A program made the position numbers and the translations under genes. Of a stretch of DNA of 64,000 nucleotides, positions 1 through 10,868 are shown in pieces. The stretch comes from Auanema rhodensis (lineage: Eukaryota > Nematoda > Chromadorea > Rhabditida > Rhabditidae). The DNA lies in the NCBI GenBank assembly GCA_964057225.1, contig OZ059897.1, positions 4,092,001 to 4,156,000 on the forward strand, written 5' to 3'. The notes beneath the pieces were generated by a model. That model was not told where the DNA came from. It made no database searches and was given only the letters and a program-made list of their open reading frames with translations. Each line of letters starts with the position of its first letter. Position 1 is the stretch's first letter.

Positions 1-337
1 TTCGTTGAATAACATTGTCCATCGTCTTCGTCTTGAAAAAAGGAATCTAAAAACATCTACTTTTTGTGAAATTATTTAGAAATTTTTCGGGAAAATTTTT
101 GTCAAAATGTTTTTGGAAGCAATGTTGAGTGTACATGGGAACTCAACATACACTAATGCATTATTTTTCAAACGATCATAACTAATTTTTGTATTAAGCG
201 TTTATCAATGTAGTATAGTGCATTCGATGCGGATTTTTAAGCTGCGTCGATCTGTGTTATCAGATTTGCGCTAGCTTGAAAATGCACCGAGATATCAACT
301 GATATAGGTTCACACTTATATCCTCGATTTTCACCCT
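1..337 (+). repeat. Partial first satellite unit, R-like
   Basis: The window opens inside a unit, about 14 bases after its start. It has GAATAAC and GTCTTCGTC, and the rare TATTAAGCGTTTATC also found in the R units at 2796, 5255 and 7362. It carries both GCGCTAGC and GATATC, which in most of the window mark different units. Confidence 0.9.
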
Positions 338-1088
338 GAAGAATTAATTTTTTCGTTGAATAACATTGTTCATCGTCTTTGCCTTGAAAAAAGGAATCTA
401 AAAACATCTACTTTTTGTGAAATTATTTAGAAATTTTTCGGGAAAATTTTTGTCACAATGTTTTTGGAAGCAATGTTGAGTGTACATGGGAACTCAGCAT
501 ACACTAATGCATTATTTTTCAAACGATCATAACTAATTTTTGTATAGAGCGTTTCTCAATGTAGTATAGTGCTGTCGATGCGGATTTTTAAGCTGCGTTG
601 ATCTGTGTTATCAGATTTGAGTTAGCTTAAAAATGCACCGAGATATCAACTGATATATGTTCACGCTTATATCCTCGATTTTCACACTGAAGAAATGATT
701 TTTTCGTTGAATAACATTGTACATCGTCTTCGTCTTGAAAAAAGGAATCTAAAAACATCTACTTTTTGTGAAATTATTTATAAATTTTTCGGGAAAATTT
801 TTGTCAAAATGTTTTTGGAAGCAATGTTGAGTGTACATGGGAACTCAACATACACTAATGCATTATTTTTCAAACGATCATAACTAATTTTTGTATAGAG
901 CGTTTCTCAATGTAGTATAGTGCTGTCGATGCGGATTTTTAAGCTGCGTTGATCTGTGTTATCAGATTTGAGTTAGCTTAAAAATGCACCGAGATATCAA
1001 CTGATATATGTTCACGCTTATATCCTCGATTTTCACACTGAAGAAATGATTTTTTCGTTGAATAACATTGTACATCGTCTTCGTCTTG

Positions 1089-1167
1089 AAAAAAGGAATC
1101 TAAAAACATCTACTTTTTGTGAAATTATTTATAAATTTTTCGGGAAAATTTTTGTCAAAATGTTTTT
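1089..1167. other. Run of A/T tracts with near-helical spacing
   Basis: In the unit at 1040, A or T runs of 4-9 bases are centred near unit positions 52, 65, 77, 97, 109 and 119. Most spacings are 10-12.5 bp, with one double step. Tracts spaced near the helical repeat are known to bend DNA, so this part of the unit is probably curved. It is kept in both truncated classes. Confidence 0.55.
1133..1151. other. Inverted repeat 1 in the unit (representative copy)
   Basis: AAATTTTTCGGGAAAATTT: a 7-bp perfect stem (AAATTTT/AAAATTT) around TCGGG, extendable by a T-G and a C-G pair. It is present in nearly every unit, including both truncated classes; K1 units (AGAAAATTTTC/AGAAAATGTTC) and the Y at 31513 carry altered arms. 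It lies just left of both truncation junctions. Confidence 0.8.
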
Positions 1168-1174
1168 GGAAGCA

Positions 1175-1202
1175 ATGTTGAGTGTACATGGGAACTCAAC
1201 AT
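1175..1202. other. Inverted repeat 2 in the unit (representative copy)
   Basis: ATGTTGAGT and ACTCAACAT form a perfect 9-bp stem around a 10-base loop. A second, overlapping pair, AGTGTA (1181-1186) and TACACT (1202-1207), would compete with it. Units with ACTCAGCAT keep 8 of 9 Watson-Crick pairs, and the ninth becomes G-T. Both truncated classes lack this element. Confidence 0.8.
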
Positions 1203-1272
1203 ACACTAATGCATTATTTTTCAAACGATCATAACTAATTTTTGTATAGAGCGTTTCTCAATGTAGTATAGT

Positions 1273-1283
1273 GCATTCGATGC
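1273..1283. other. Short inverted repeat 3 (GCAT/ATGC)
   Basis: GCATTCGATGC has four Watson-Crick pairs plus a T-G pair around a single C. Variants GTGTATTCG and TGCTGTCGATG break one arm. It is lost in both truncated classes. Confidence 0.6.
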
Positions 1284-1302
1284 GGATTTTTAAGCTGCGT
1301 TG

Positions 1303-1318
1303 ATCTGTGTTATCAGAT
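1303..1318. other. Inverted repeat 4 (ATCTG/CAGAT)
   Basis: A 5-bp stem with a 6-base loop. The right-hand junction of class B lies just before this dyad, and that of class A lies inside its right arm. Confidence 0.65.
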
Positions 1319-1344
1319 TTGAGTTAGCTTAAAAATGCACCGAG

Positions 1345-1358
1345 ATATCAACTGATAT
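1345..1358. other. Inverted repeat 5 (ATATCA/TGATAT)
   Basis: A 6-bp stem with a 2-base spacer. Many N, K and Nc units carry GAGTAATC in place of GAGATATC, which shortens the stem to ATCA/TGAT and removes the GATATC site. Confidence 0.7.
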
Positions 1359-1390
1359 ATGTTCACGCTTATATCCTCGATTTTCACACT

Positions 1391-3849
1391 GAAGAAATGA
1401 TTTTTTCGTTGAATAACATTGTACATCGTCTTCGTCTTGAAAAAAGGAATCTAAAAACATCTACTTTTTGTGAAATTATTTATAAATTTTTCGGGAAAAT
1501 TTTTGTCAAAATGTTTTTGGAAGCAATGTTGAGTGTACATGGGAACTCAACATACACTAATGCATTATTTTTCAAACGATCATAACTAATTTTTGTATAG
1601 AGCGTTTCTCAATGTAGTATAGTGCATTCGATGCGGATTTTTAAGCTGCGTTGATCTGTGTTATCAGATTTGAGTTAGCTTAAAAATGCACCGAGATATC
1701 AACTGATATATGTTCACGCTTATATCCTCGATTTTCACCCTGAAGAAATGATTTTTTCGTTGAATAACATTGTCCATCGTCTTCGTCTTGAAAAAAGGAA
1801 TCTAAAAACATCTACTTTTTGTGAAATTATTTAGAAATTTTTCGGGAAAATTTTTGTCACAATGTTTTTGGAAGCAATGTTAAGTGTACATGGGAACTCA
1901 ACACACACTAATGCAATTTTTTTTCAAACGATCATAACTAATTTTTGTATAGAGCGTTTCTCAATGTAGTATAGTGCATTCGATGCGGATTTTTAAGCTG
2001 CGTCGATCTGTGTTATCAGATTTGCGCTAGCTTGAAAATGCACCGAGATATCAACTGATATAGGTTCACACTTATATCCTCGATTTTCACCCTGAAGAAT
2101 TAATTTTTTCGTTGAATAACATTGTTCATCGTCTTTGCCTTGAAAAAAGGAATCTAAAAACATCTACTTTTTGTGAAATTATTTAGAAATTTTTCGGGAA
2201 AATTTTTGTCACAATGTTTTTGGAAGCAATGTTGAGTGTACATGGGAACTCAGCATACACTAATGCATTATTTTTCAAACGATCATAACTAATTTTTGTA
2301 TAGAGCGTTTCTCAATGTAGTATAGTGCTGTCGATGCGGATTTTTAAGCTGCGTTGATCTGTGTTATCAGATTTGAGTTAGCTTAAAAATGCACCGAGAT
2401 ATCAACTGATATATGTTCACGCTTATATCCTCGATTTTCACACTGAAGAATTGATTTTTTCGTTGAATAACATTGTCCATCGTCTTCGTCTTGAAAAAAG
2501 GAATCTAAAAACATCTACTTTTTGTGAAATTATTTATAAATTTTTCGGGAAAATTTTTGTCAAAATGTTTTTGGAAGCAATGTTGAGTGTACATGGGAAC
2601 TCAACATACACTAATGCATTATTTTTCAAACGATCATAACTAATTTTGGTATAGAGCGTTTCTCAATGTAGTATAGTGCATTCGATGCGGATTTTTAAGC
2701 TGCGTTGATCTGTGTTATCAGATTTGAGTTAGCTTAAAAATGCACCGAGATATCAACTGATATATGTTCACGCTTATATCCTCGATTTTCACCCTGAAGA
2801 AATGATTTTTTCGTTGAATAACATTGTCCATCGTCTTCGTCTTGAAAAAAGGAATCTAAAAACATCTACTTTTTGTGAAATTATTTAGAAATTTTTCGGG
2901 AAAATTTTTGTCAAAATGTTTTTGGAAGCAATGTTGAGTGTACATGGGAACTCAACATACACTAATGCATTATTTTTCAAACGATCATAACTAATTTTTG
3001 TATTAAGCGTTTATCAATGTAGTATAGTGCATTCGATGCGGATTTTTAAGCTGCGTCGATCTGTGTTATCAGATTTGCGCTAGCTTGAAAATGCACCGAG
3101 ATATCAACTGATATAGGTTCACACTTATATCCTCGATTTTCACCCTGAAGAATTAATTTTTTCGTTGAATAACATTGTCCATCGTCTTTGCCTTGAAAAA
3201 AGGAATCTAAAAACATCTACTTTTTGTGAAATTATTCAGAAATTTTTCGGGAAAATTTTTGTCACAATGTTTTTGGAAGCAATGTTGAGTGTACATGGGA
3301 ACTCAGCATACACTAATGCATTATTTTTCAAACGATCATAACTAATTTTTGTATAGAGCGTTTCTCAATGTAGTATAGTGCATTCGATGCGGATTTTTAA
3401 GCTGCGTTGATCTGTGTTATCAGATTTGCGCTAGCTTAAAAATGCACCGAGTAATCAACTGATATAGGTTCACACTTATATCCTCGATTTTCACCCTGAA
3501 GAATTAATTTTTTCGTTGAATAACATTGTCCATCGTCTTTGCCTTGAAAAAAAAAATCTAAAAACATCTACTTTTTGTGAAATTATTCAGAAATTTTTCG
3601 GGAAAATTTTTGTCACAATGTTTTTGGAAGCAATGTTAAGTGTACATGGGAACTCAACACACACTAATGCAATTTTTTTTCAAACGATCATAACTAATTT
3701 TTGTATAGAGCGTTTCTCAATGTAGTATAGTGCATTCGATGCGGATTTTTAAGCTGCGTTGATCTGTGTTATCAGATTTGAGTTAGCTTAAAAATGCACC
3801 GAGATATCAACTGATATATGTTCACGCTTATATCCTCGATTTTCAAACT
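1391..3849 (+). repeat. 2459-bp HOR, copy 1 (T R N T R N N)
   Basis: Unit starts are 1391, 1742, 2094, 2445, 2796, 3147 and 3498. The units at 1742 and 3498 are 352 bp because ATGCA is followed by an eight-T run. The order and the diagnostic variants recur at an offset of exactly 2459 bp in the adjacent block. Confidence 0.92.
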
Positions 3850-6308
3850 GAAGAAATGATTTTTTCGTTGAATAACATTGTACATCGTCTTCGTCTTGAA
3901 AAAAGGAATCTAAAAACATCTACTTTTTGTGAAATTATTTATAAATTTTTCGGGAAAATTTTTGTCAAAATGTTTTTGGAAGCAATGTTGAGTGTACATG
4001 GGAACTCAACATACACTAATGCATTATTTTTCAAACGATCATAACTAATTTTTGTATAGAGCGTTTCTCAATGTAGTATAGTGCATTCGATGCGGATTTT
4101 TAAGCTGCGTTGATCTGTGTTATCAGATTTGAGTTAGCTTAAAAATGCACCGAGATATCAACTGATATATGTTCACGCTTATATCCTCGATTTTCACCCT
4201 GAAGAAATGATTTTTTCGTTGAATAACATTGTCCATCGTCTTCGTCTTGAAAAAAGGAATCTAAAAACATCTACTTTTTGTGAAATTATTTAGAAATTTT
4301 TCGGGAAAATTTTTGTCACAATGTTTTTGGAAGCAATGTTAAGTGTACATGGGAACTCAACACACACTAATGCAATTTTTTTTCAAACGATCATAACTAA
4401 TTTTTGTATAGAGCGTTTCTCAATGTAGTATAGTGCATTCGATGCGGATTTTTAAGCTGCGTCGATCTGTGTTATCAGATTTGCGCTAGCTTGAAAATGC
4501 ACCGAGATATCAACTGATATAGGTTCACACTTATATCCTCGATTTTCACCCTGAAGAATTAATTTTTTCGTTGAATAACATTGTTCATCGTCTTTGCCTT
4601 GAAAAAAGGAATCTAAAAACATCTACTTTTTGTGAAATTATTTAGAAATTTTTCGGGAAAATTTTTGTCACAATGTTTTTGGAAGCAATGTTGAGTGTAC
4701 ATGGGAACTTAGCATACACTAATGCATTATTTTTCAAACGATCATAACTAATTTTTGTATAGAGCGTTTCTCAATGTAGTATAGTGCTGTCGATGCGGAT
4801 TTTTAAGCTGCGTTGATCTGTGTTATCAGATTTGAGTTAGCTTAAAAATGCACCGAGATATCAACTGATATATGTTCACGCTTATATCCTCGATTTTCAC
4901 ACTGAAGAATTGATTTTTTCGTTGAATAACATTGTCCATCGTCTTCGTCTTGAAAAAAGGAATCTAAAAACATCTACTTTTTGTGAAATTATTTATAAAT
5001 TTTTCGGGAAAATTTTTGTCAAAATGTTTTTGGAAGCAATGTTGAGTGTACATGGGAACTCAACATACACTAATGCATTATTTTTCAAACGATCATAACT
5101 AATTTTGGTATAGAGCGTTTCTCAATGTAGTATAGTGCATTCGATGCGGATTTTTAAGCTGCGTTGATCTGTGTTATCAGATTTGAGTTAGCTTAAAAAT
5201 GCACCGAGATATCAACTGATATATGTTCACGCTTATATCCTCGATTTTCACCCTGAAGAAATGATTTTTTCGTTGAATAACATTGTCCATCGTCTTCGTC
5301 TTGAAAAAAGGAATCTAAAAACATCTACTTTTTGTGAAATTATTTAGAAATTTTTCGGGAAAATTTTTGTCAAAATGTTTTTGGAAGCAATGTTGAGTGT
5401 ACATGGGAACTCAACATACACTAATGCATTATTTTTCAAACGATCATAACTAATTTTTGTATTAAGCGTTTATCAATGTAGTATAGTGCATTCGATGCGG
5501 ATTTTTAAGCTGCGTCGATCTGTGTTATCAGATTTGCGCTAGCTTGAAAATGCACCGAGATATCAACTGATATAGGTTCACACTTATATCCTCGATTTTC
5601 ACCCTGAAGAATTAATTTTTTCGTTGAATAACATTGTCCATCGTCTTTGCCTTGAAAAAAGGAATCTAAAAACATCTACTTTTTGTGAAATTATTCAGAA
5701 ATTTTTCGGGAAAATTTTTGTCACAATGTTTTTGGAAGCAATGTTGAGTGTACATGGGAACTCAGCATACACTAATGCATTATTTTTCAAACGATCATAA
5801 CTAATTTTTGTATAGAGCGTTTCTCAATGTAGTATAGTGCATTCGATGCGGATTTTTAAGCTGCGTTGATCTGTGTTATCAGATTTGCGCTAGCTTAAAA
5901 ATGCACCGAGTAATCAACTGATATAGGTTCACACTTATATCCTCGATTTTCACCCTGAAGAATTAATTTTTTCGTTGAATAACATTGTCCATCGTCTTTG
6001 CCTTGAAAAAAAAAATCTAAAAACATCTACTTTTTGTGAAATTATTCAGAAATTTTTCGGGAAAATTTTTGTCACAATGTTTTTGGAAGCAATGTTAAGT
6101 GTACATGGGAACTCAACACACACTAATGCAATTTTTTTTCAAACGATCATAACTAATTTTTGTATAGAGCGTTTCTCAATGTAGTATAGTGCATTCGATG
6201 CGGATTTTTAAGCTGCGTCGATCTGTGTTATCCGATTTGAGTTAGCTTAAAAATGCACCGAGATATCAACTGATATAGGTTCACACTTATATCCTCGATT
6301 TTCACCCT
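3850..6308 (+). repeat. 2459-bp HOR, copy 2 (T R N T R N N)
   Basis: Unit starts are 3850, 4201, 4553, 4904, 5255, 5606 and 5957. It is near-identical to 1391-3849, including the two 352-bp units. One private change seen is GGAACTTAGC near 4706, against GGAACTCAGC in copy 1. The near-identity implies recent tandem duplication of a seven-unit block. Confidence 0.92.
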
Positions 6309-7712
6309 GAAGAATTAATTTTTTCGTTGAAAAACATTGTCCATCGTATTCGTCTTGAAAAAAAGAATCTAAAAACATCTACTTTTTGTGAAATTATTTA
6401 GAAATTTTTCGGGAAAATTTTTGTCAAAATGTTTTTGGAAGCAATGTTGAGTGTACATGGGAACTCAACATACACTAATGCATTATTTTTCAAACGATCA
6501 TAACTAATTTTTGTATAGAGCGTTTCTCATTGTAGTATAGTGCATTCGATGCGGATTTTTAAGCTGCGTTGATCTGTGTTATCAGATTTGAGTTAACTTA
6601 AAAATGCACCGAGATATCAACTGATATAGGTTCACACTTATATCCTCGATTTTCACCCTGAAGAATTAATTTTTTCGTTGAATAACATTGTTCATCGTCT
6701 TTGCCTTGAAAAAAGGAATCTAAAAACATCTACTTTTTGTGAAATTATTTAGAAATTTTTCGGGAAAATTTTTGTCACAATGTTTTTGGAAGCAATGTTG
6801 AGTGTACATGGGAACTCAGCATACACTAATGCATTATTTTTCAAACGATCATAACTAATTTTTGTATAGAGCGTTTCTCAATGTAGTATAGTGCTGTCGA
6901 TGCGGATTTTTAAGCTGCGTTGATCTGTGTTATCAGATTTTAGTTAGCTTAAAAATGCACCGAGATATCAACTGATATATGTTCACGCTTATATCCTCGA
7001 TTTTCACACTGAAGAAATGATTTTTTCGTTGAATAACATTGTCCATCGTCTTCGTCTTGAAAAAAGGAATCTAAAAACATCTACTTTTTGTGAAATTATT
7101 TATAAATTTTTCGGGAAAATTTTTGTCAAAATGTTTTTGGAAGCAATGTTGAGTGTACATGGGAACTCAACATACACTAATGCATTATTTTTCAAACGAT
7201 CATAACTAATTTTTGTATAGAGCGTTTCTCAATGTAGTATAGTGCATTCGATGCGGATTTTTAAGCTGCGTTGATCTGTGTTATCAGATTTGAGTTAGCT
7301 TAAAAATGCACCGAGATATCAACTGATATATGTTCACGCTTATATCCTCGATTTTCACCCTGAAGAAATGATTTTTTCGTTGAATAACATTGTCCATCGT
7401 CTTCGTCTTGAAAAAAGGAATCTAAAAACATCTACTTTTTGTGAAATTATTTAGAAATTTTTCGGGAAAATTTTTGTCAAAATGTTTTTGGAAGCAATGT
7501 TGAGTGTACATGGGAACTCAACATACACTAATGCATTATTTTTCAAACGATCATAACTAATTTTTGTATTAAGCGTTTATCAATGTAGTATAGTGCATTC
7601 GATGCGGATTTTTAAGCTGCGTCGATCTGTGTCATCAGATTTGAGTTAACTTAAAAATGCACCGAGATATCAACTGATATATGTTCACACTTATATCCTC
7701 GATTTTCACCCT
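6309..7712 (+). repeat. Four units, partial third copy of the 2459-bp HOR
   Basis: Unit starts are 6309, 6660, 7011 and 7362. The first has an N-type start joined to a K-type body (GAAAAAC, GTATTCG), so it is a hybrid. The next three (N, T, R) match positions 3-5 of the 2459-bp HOR. The seven-unit pattern breaks down here, at the border with domain 2. Confidence 0.85.
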
Positions 7713-9115
7713 GAAGAAATGATTTTTTCGTTGAAAAACATTGTCCATCGTATTGGTCTTGAAAAAAGGAATCTAAAAACATCTACTTTTTGTGAAATTA
7801 TTTAGAAATTTTTCGGGAAAATTTTTGTCAAAATGTTTTTGGAAGCAATGTTGAGTGTACATGGGAACTCAACATACACTAATGCATTATTTTTCAAACG
7901 ATCATAACTAATTTTTGTATAGAGCGTTTCTCATTGTAGTATAGTGCATTCGATGCGGATTTTTAAGCTGCGTTGATCTGTGTTATCAGATTTGAGTTAA
8001 CTTAAAAATGCACCGAGATATCAACTGATATAGGTTCACACATATATCCTCGATTTTCACCCTGAAGAAAAGATTTTTTCGTTGAAAAACATTGTCCATC
8101 GTCTTCGTCTTGAAAAAAGGTATCTAAAAACATCTACTTTTTGTGAAATTATTCAGAAATTTTTCGGGAAAATTTTTGTCAAAATGTTTTTGGAAGCAAT
8201 GTTGAGTGTACATGGGAACTCAACATACACTAATGCATTATTTTTCAAACGATCATAACTAATTTTTGTATGGAGCGTTTCTCAATGTAGTATAGTGCAT
8301 TCGATGCGGATTTTTAAGCTGCGTTGATCTGTGTTATCAGATTTGCGCTAGCTTAAAAATGCACCGAGTAATCAACTGATATAGGTTCACACTTATATCC
8401 TCGATTTTCACCCTGAAGAATTAATTTTTTCGTTGAATAACATTGTCCATCGTCTTTGCCTTGAAAAAAGAAATCTAAAAACTCCTACTTTTTGTGAAAT
8501 TATTTAGAAATTTTTCGGGAAAATTTTTGTCACAATGTTTTTGGAAGCAATGTTGAGTGTACATGGGAACTCAGCATACACTAATGCATTATTTTTCAAA
8601 CGATCATAACTAATTTTTGTATGGAGCGTTTTTCAATGTAGTATAGTGCATTCGATGCGGATTTTTAAGCTGCGTTGATCTGTGTTATCAGATTTGCGCT
8701 AGCTTAAAAATGCACCGAGTAATCAACTGATATAGGTTCACACTTATATCCTCGATTTTCACCCTGAAGAATTAATTTTTTCGTTGAATAACATTGTCCA
8801 TCGTCTTTGCCTTGAAAAAAAAATCTAAAAACTCCTACTTTTTGTGAAATTATTTAGAAATTTTTCGGGAAAATTTTTGTCACAATGTTTTTGGAAGCAA
8901 TGTTGAGTGTACATGGGAACTCAGCATACACTAATGCATTATTTTTCAAACGATCATAACTAATTTTTGTATAGAGCGTTTCTCAATGTAGTATAGTGCA
9001 TTCGATGCGGATTTTTAAGCTGCGTCGATCTGTGTTATCAGATTTGAGTTAGCTTGAAAATGCACCGAGATATCAACTGATATATGTTCACACTTATATC
9101 CTCGATTTTCACCCT
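7713..9115 (+). repeat. 1403-bp four-unit HOR, copy 1 (K R-like N N)
   Basis: Unit starts are 7713, 8064, 8415 and 8766. The R-like unit carries the rare GGTATCT; the last N unit is 350 bp because of a short A run. The K unit has a private GTATTGGTC. This is the start of domain 2. Confidence 0.85.
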
Positions 9116-10868
9116 GAAGAAATGATTTTTTCGTTGAAAAACATTGTCCATCGTATTCGTCTTGAAAAAAGGAATCTAAAAACATCTACTTTTTGTGAAA
9201 TTATTTAGAAATTTTTCGGGAAAATTTTTGTCAAAATGTTTTTGGAAGCAATGTTGAGTGTACATGGGAACTCAACATACACTAATGCATTATTTTTCAA
9301 ACGATCATAACTAATTTTTGTATAGAGCGTTTCTCAATGTAGTATAGTGCATTCGATGCGGATTTTTAAGCTGCGTTGATCTGTGTTATCAGATTTGAGT
9401 TAACTTAAAAATGCACCGAGATATCAACTGATATAGGTTCACACTTATATCCTCGATTTTCACCCTGAAGAATTAATTTTTTCGTTGAATAACATTGTCC
9501 ATCGTCTTCGTCTTGAAAAAAGGTATCTAAAAACATCTACTTTTTGTGAAATTATTCAGAAATTTTTCGGGAAAATTTTTGTCAAAATGTTTTTGGAAGC
9601 AATGTTGAGTGTACATGGGAACTCAACATACACTAATGCATTATTTTTCAAACGATCATAACTAATTTTTGTATGGAGCGTTTCTCAATGTAGTATAGTG
9701 CATTCGATGCGGATTTTTAAGCTGCGTTGATCTGTGTTATCAGATTTGCGCTAGCTTAAAAATGCACCGAGTAATCAACTGATATAGGTTCACACTTATA
9801 TCCTCGATTTTCACCCTGAAGAATTAATTTTTTCGTTGAATAACATTGTCCATCGTCTTTGCCTTGAAAAAAGAAATCTAAAAACTCCTACTTTTTGTGA
9901 AATTATTTAGAAATTTTTCGGGAAAATTTTTGTCACAATGTTTTTGGAAGCAATGTTGAGTGTACATGGGAACTCAGCATACACTAATGCATTATTTTTC
10001 AAACGATCATAACTAATTTTTGTATGGAGCGTTTTTCAATGTAGTATAGTGCATTCGATGCGGATTTTTAAGCTGCGTTGATCTGTGTTATCAGATTTGC
10101 GCTAGCTTAAAAATGCACCGAGTAATCAACTGATATAGGTTCACACTTATATCCTCGATTTTCACCCTGAAGAATTAATTTTTTCGTTGAATAACATTGT
10201 CCATCGTCTTTGCCTTGAAAAAAAAATCTAAAAACTCCTACTTTTTGTGAAATTATTTAGAAATTTTTCGGGAAAATTTTTGTCACAATGTTTTTGGAAG
10301 CAATGTTGAGTGTACATGGGAACTCAGCATACACTAATGCATTATTTTTCAAACGATCATAACTAATTTTTGTATGGAGCGTTTCTCAATGTAGTATAGT
10401 GCATTCGATGCGGAGTTTTAAGCTGCGTTGATCTGTGTTATCAGATTTGCGCTAGCTTAAAAATGCACCGAGTAATCAACTGATATAAGTTCACACTTAT
10501 ATCCTCGATTTTCACCCTGAAGAATTAATTTTTTCGTTGAATAACATTGTCCATCGTCTTTGCCTTGAAAAAAAAATCTAAAAACTCCTACTTTTTGTGA
10601 AATTATTTAGAAATTTTTCGGGAAAATTTTTGTCACAATGTTTTTGGAAGCAATGTTGAGTGTACATGGGAACTCAGCATACACTAATGCATTATTTTTC
10701 AAACGATCATAACTAATTTTTGTATAGAGCGTTTCTCAATGTAGTATAGTGCATTCGATGCGGATTTTTAAGCTGCGTCGATCTGTGTTATCAGATTTGA
10801 GTTAGCTTGAAAATGCACCGAGATATCAACTGATATATGTTCACACTTATATCCTCGATTTTCACCCT
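9116..10868 (+). repeat. Four-unit HOR, copy 2 with one extra N unit
   Basis: Unit starts are 9116 (K), 9467 (R-like, GGTATCT), 9818 (N), 10169 (N, 350 bp) and 10519 (N, 350 bp). It matches the preceding block except for one additional 350-bp N unit, which gives 1753 bp. The two 350-bp units in a row are best explained by a single-unit tandem duplication. Confidence 0.85.

Larger units (their letters stand above)
338..1390 (+). repeat. Three units: N, T, T
   Basis: Unit starts are 338, 689 and 1040. The two T units, with the T unit at 1391, form a run of three nearly identical single-unit copies. Those at 689 and 1040 differ in TGCTGTCGATG versus TGCATTCGATG, a change also present in the N unit at 338. 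This looks like very recent single-unit amplification. Confidence 0.9.

Noticed and set aside
695-883. 62-codon plus-strand reading frame, repeated dozens of times (also 1046, 1397, 2451, 3856, 14034 and elsewhere)
   Set aside because: It exists only where a unit happens to have ATG or TTG at its start and lacks the TAG in ATTATTTAG. It is a by-product of the satellite unit. It has no domain, no variation pattern typical of coding sequence, and no gene context.
1130-1137. TATA-box-like TATAAAT in T units
   Set aside because: It comes from a single base change in an A/T-rich run and occurs only in T units. There is no other promoter evidence.
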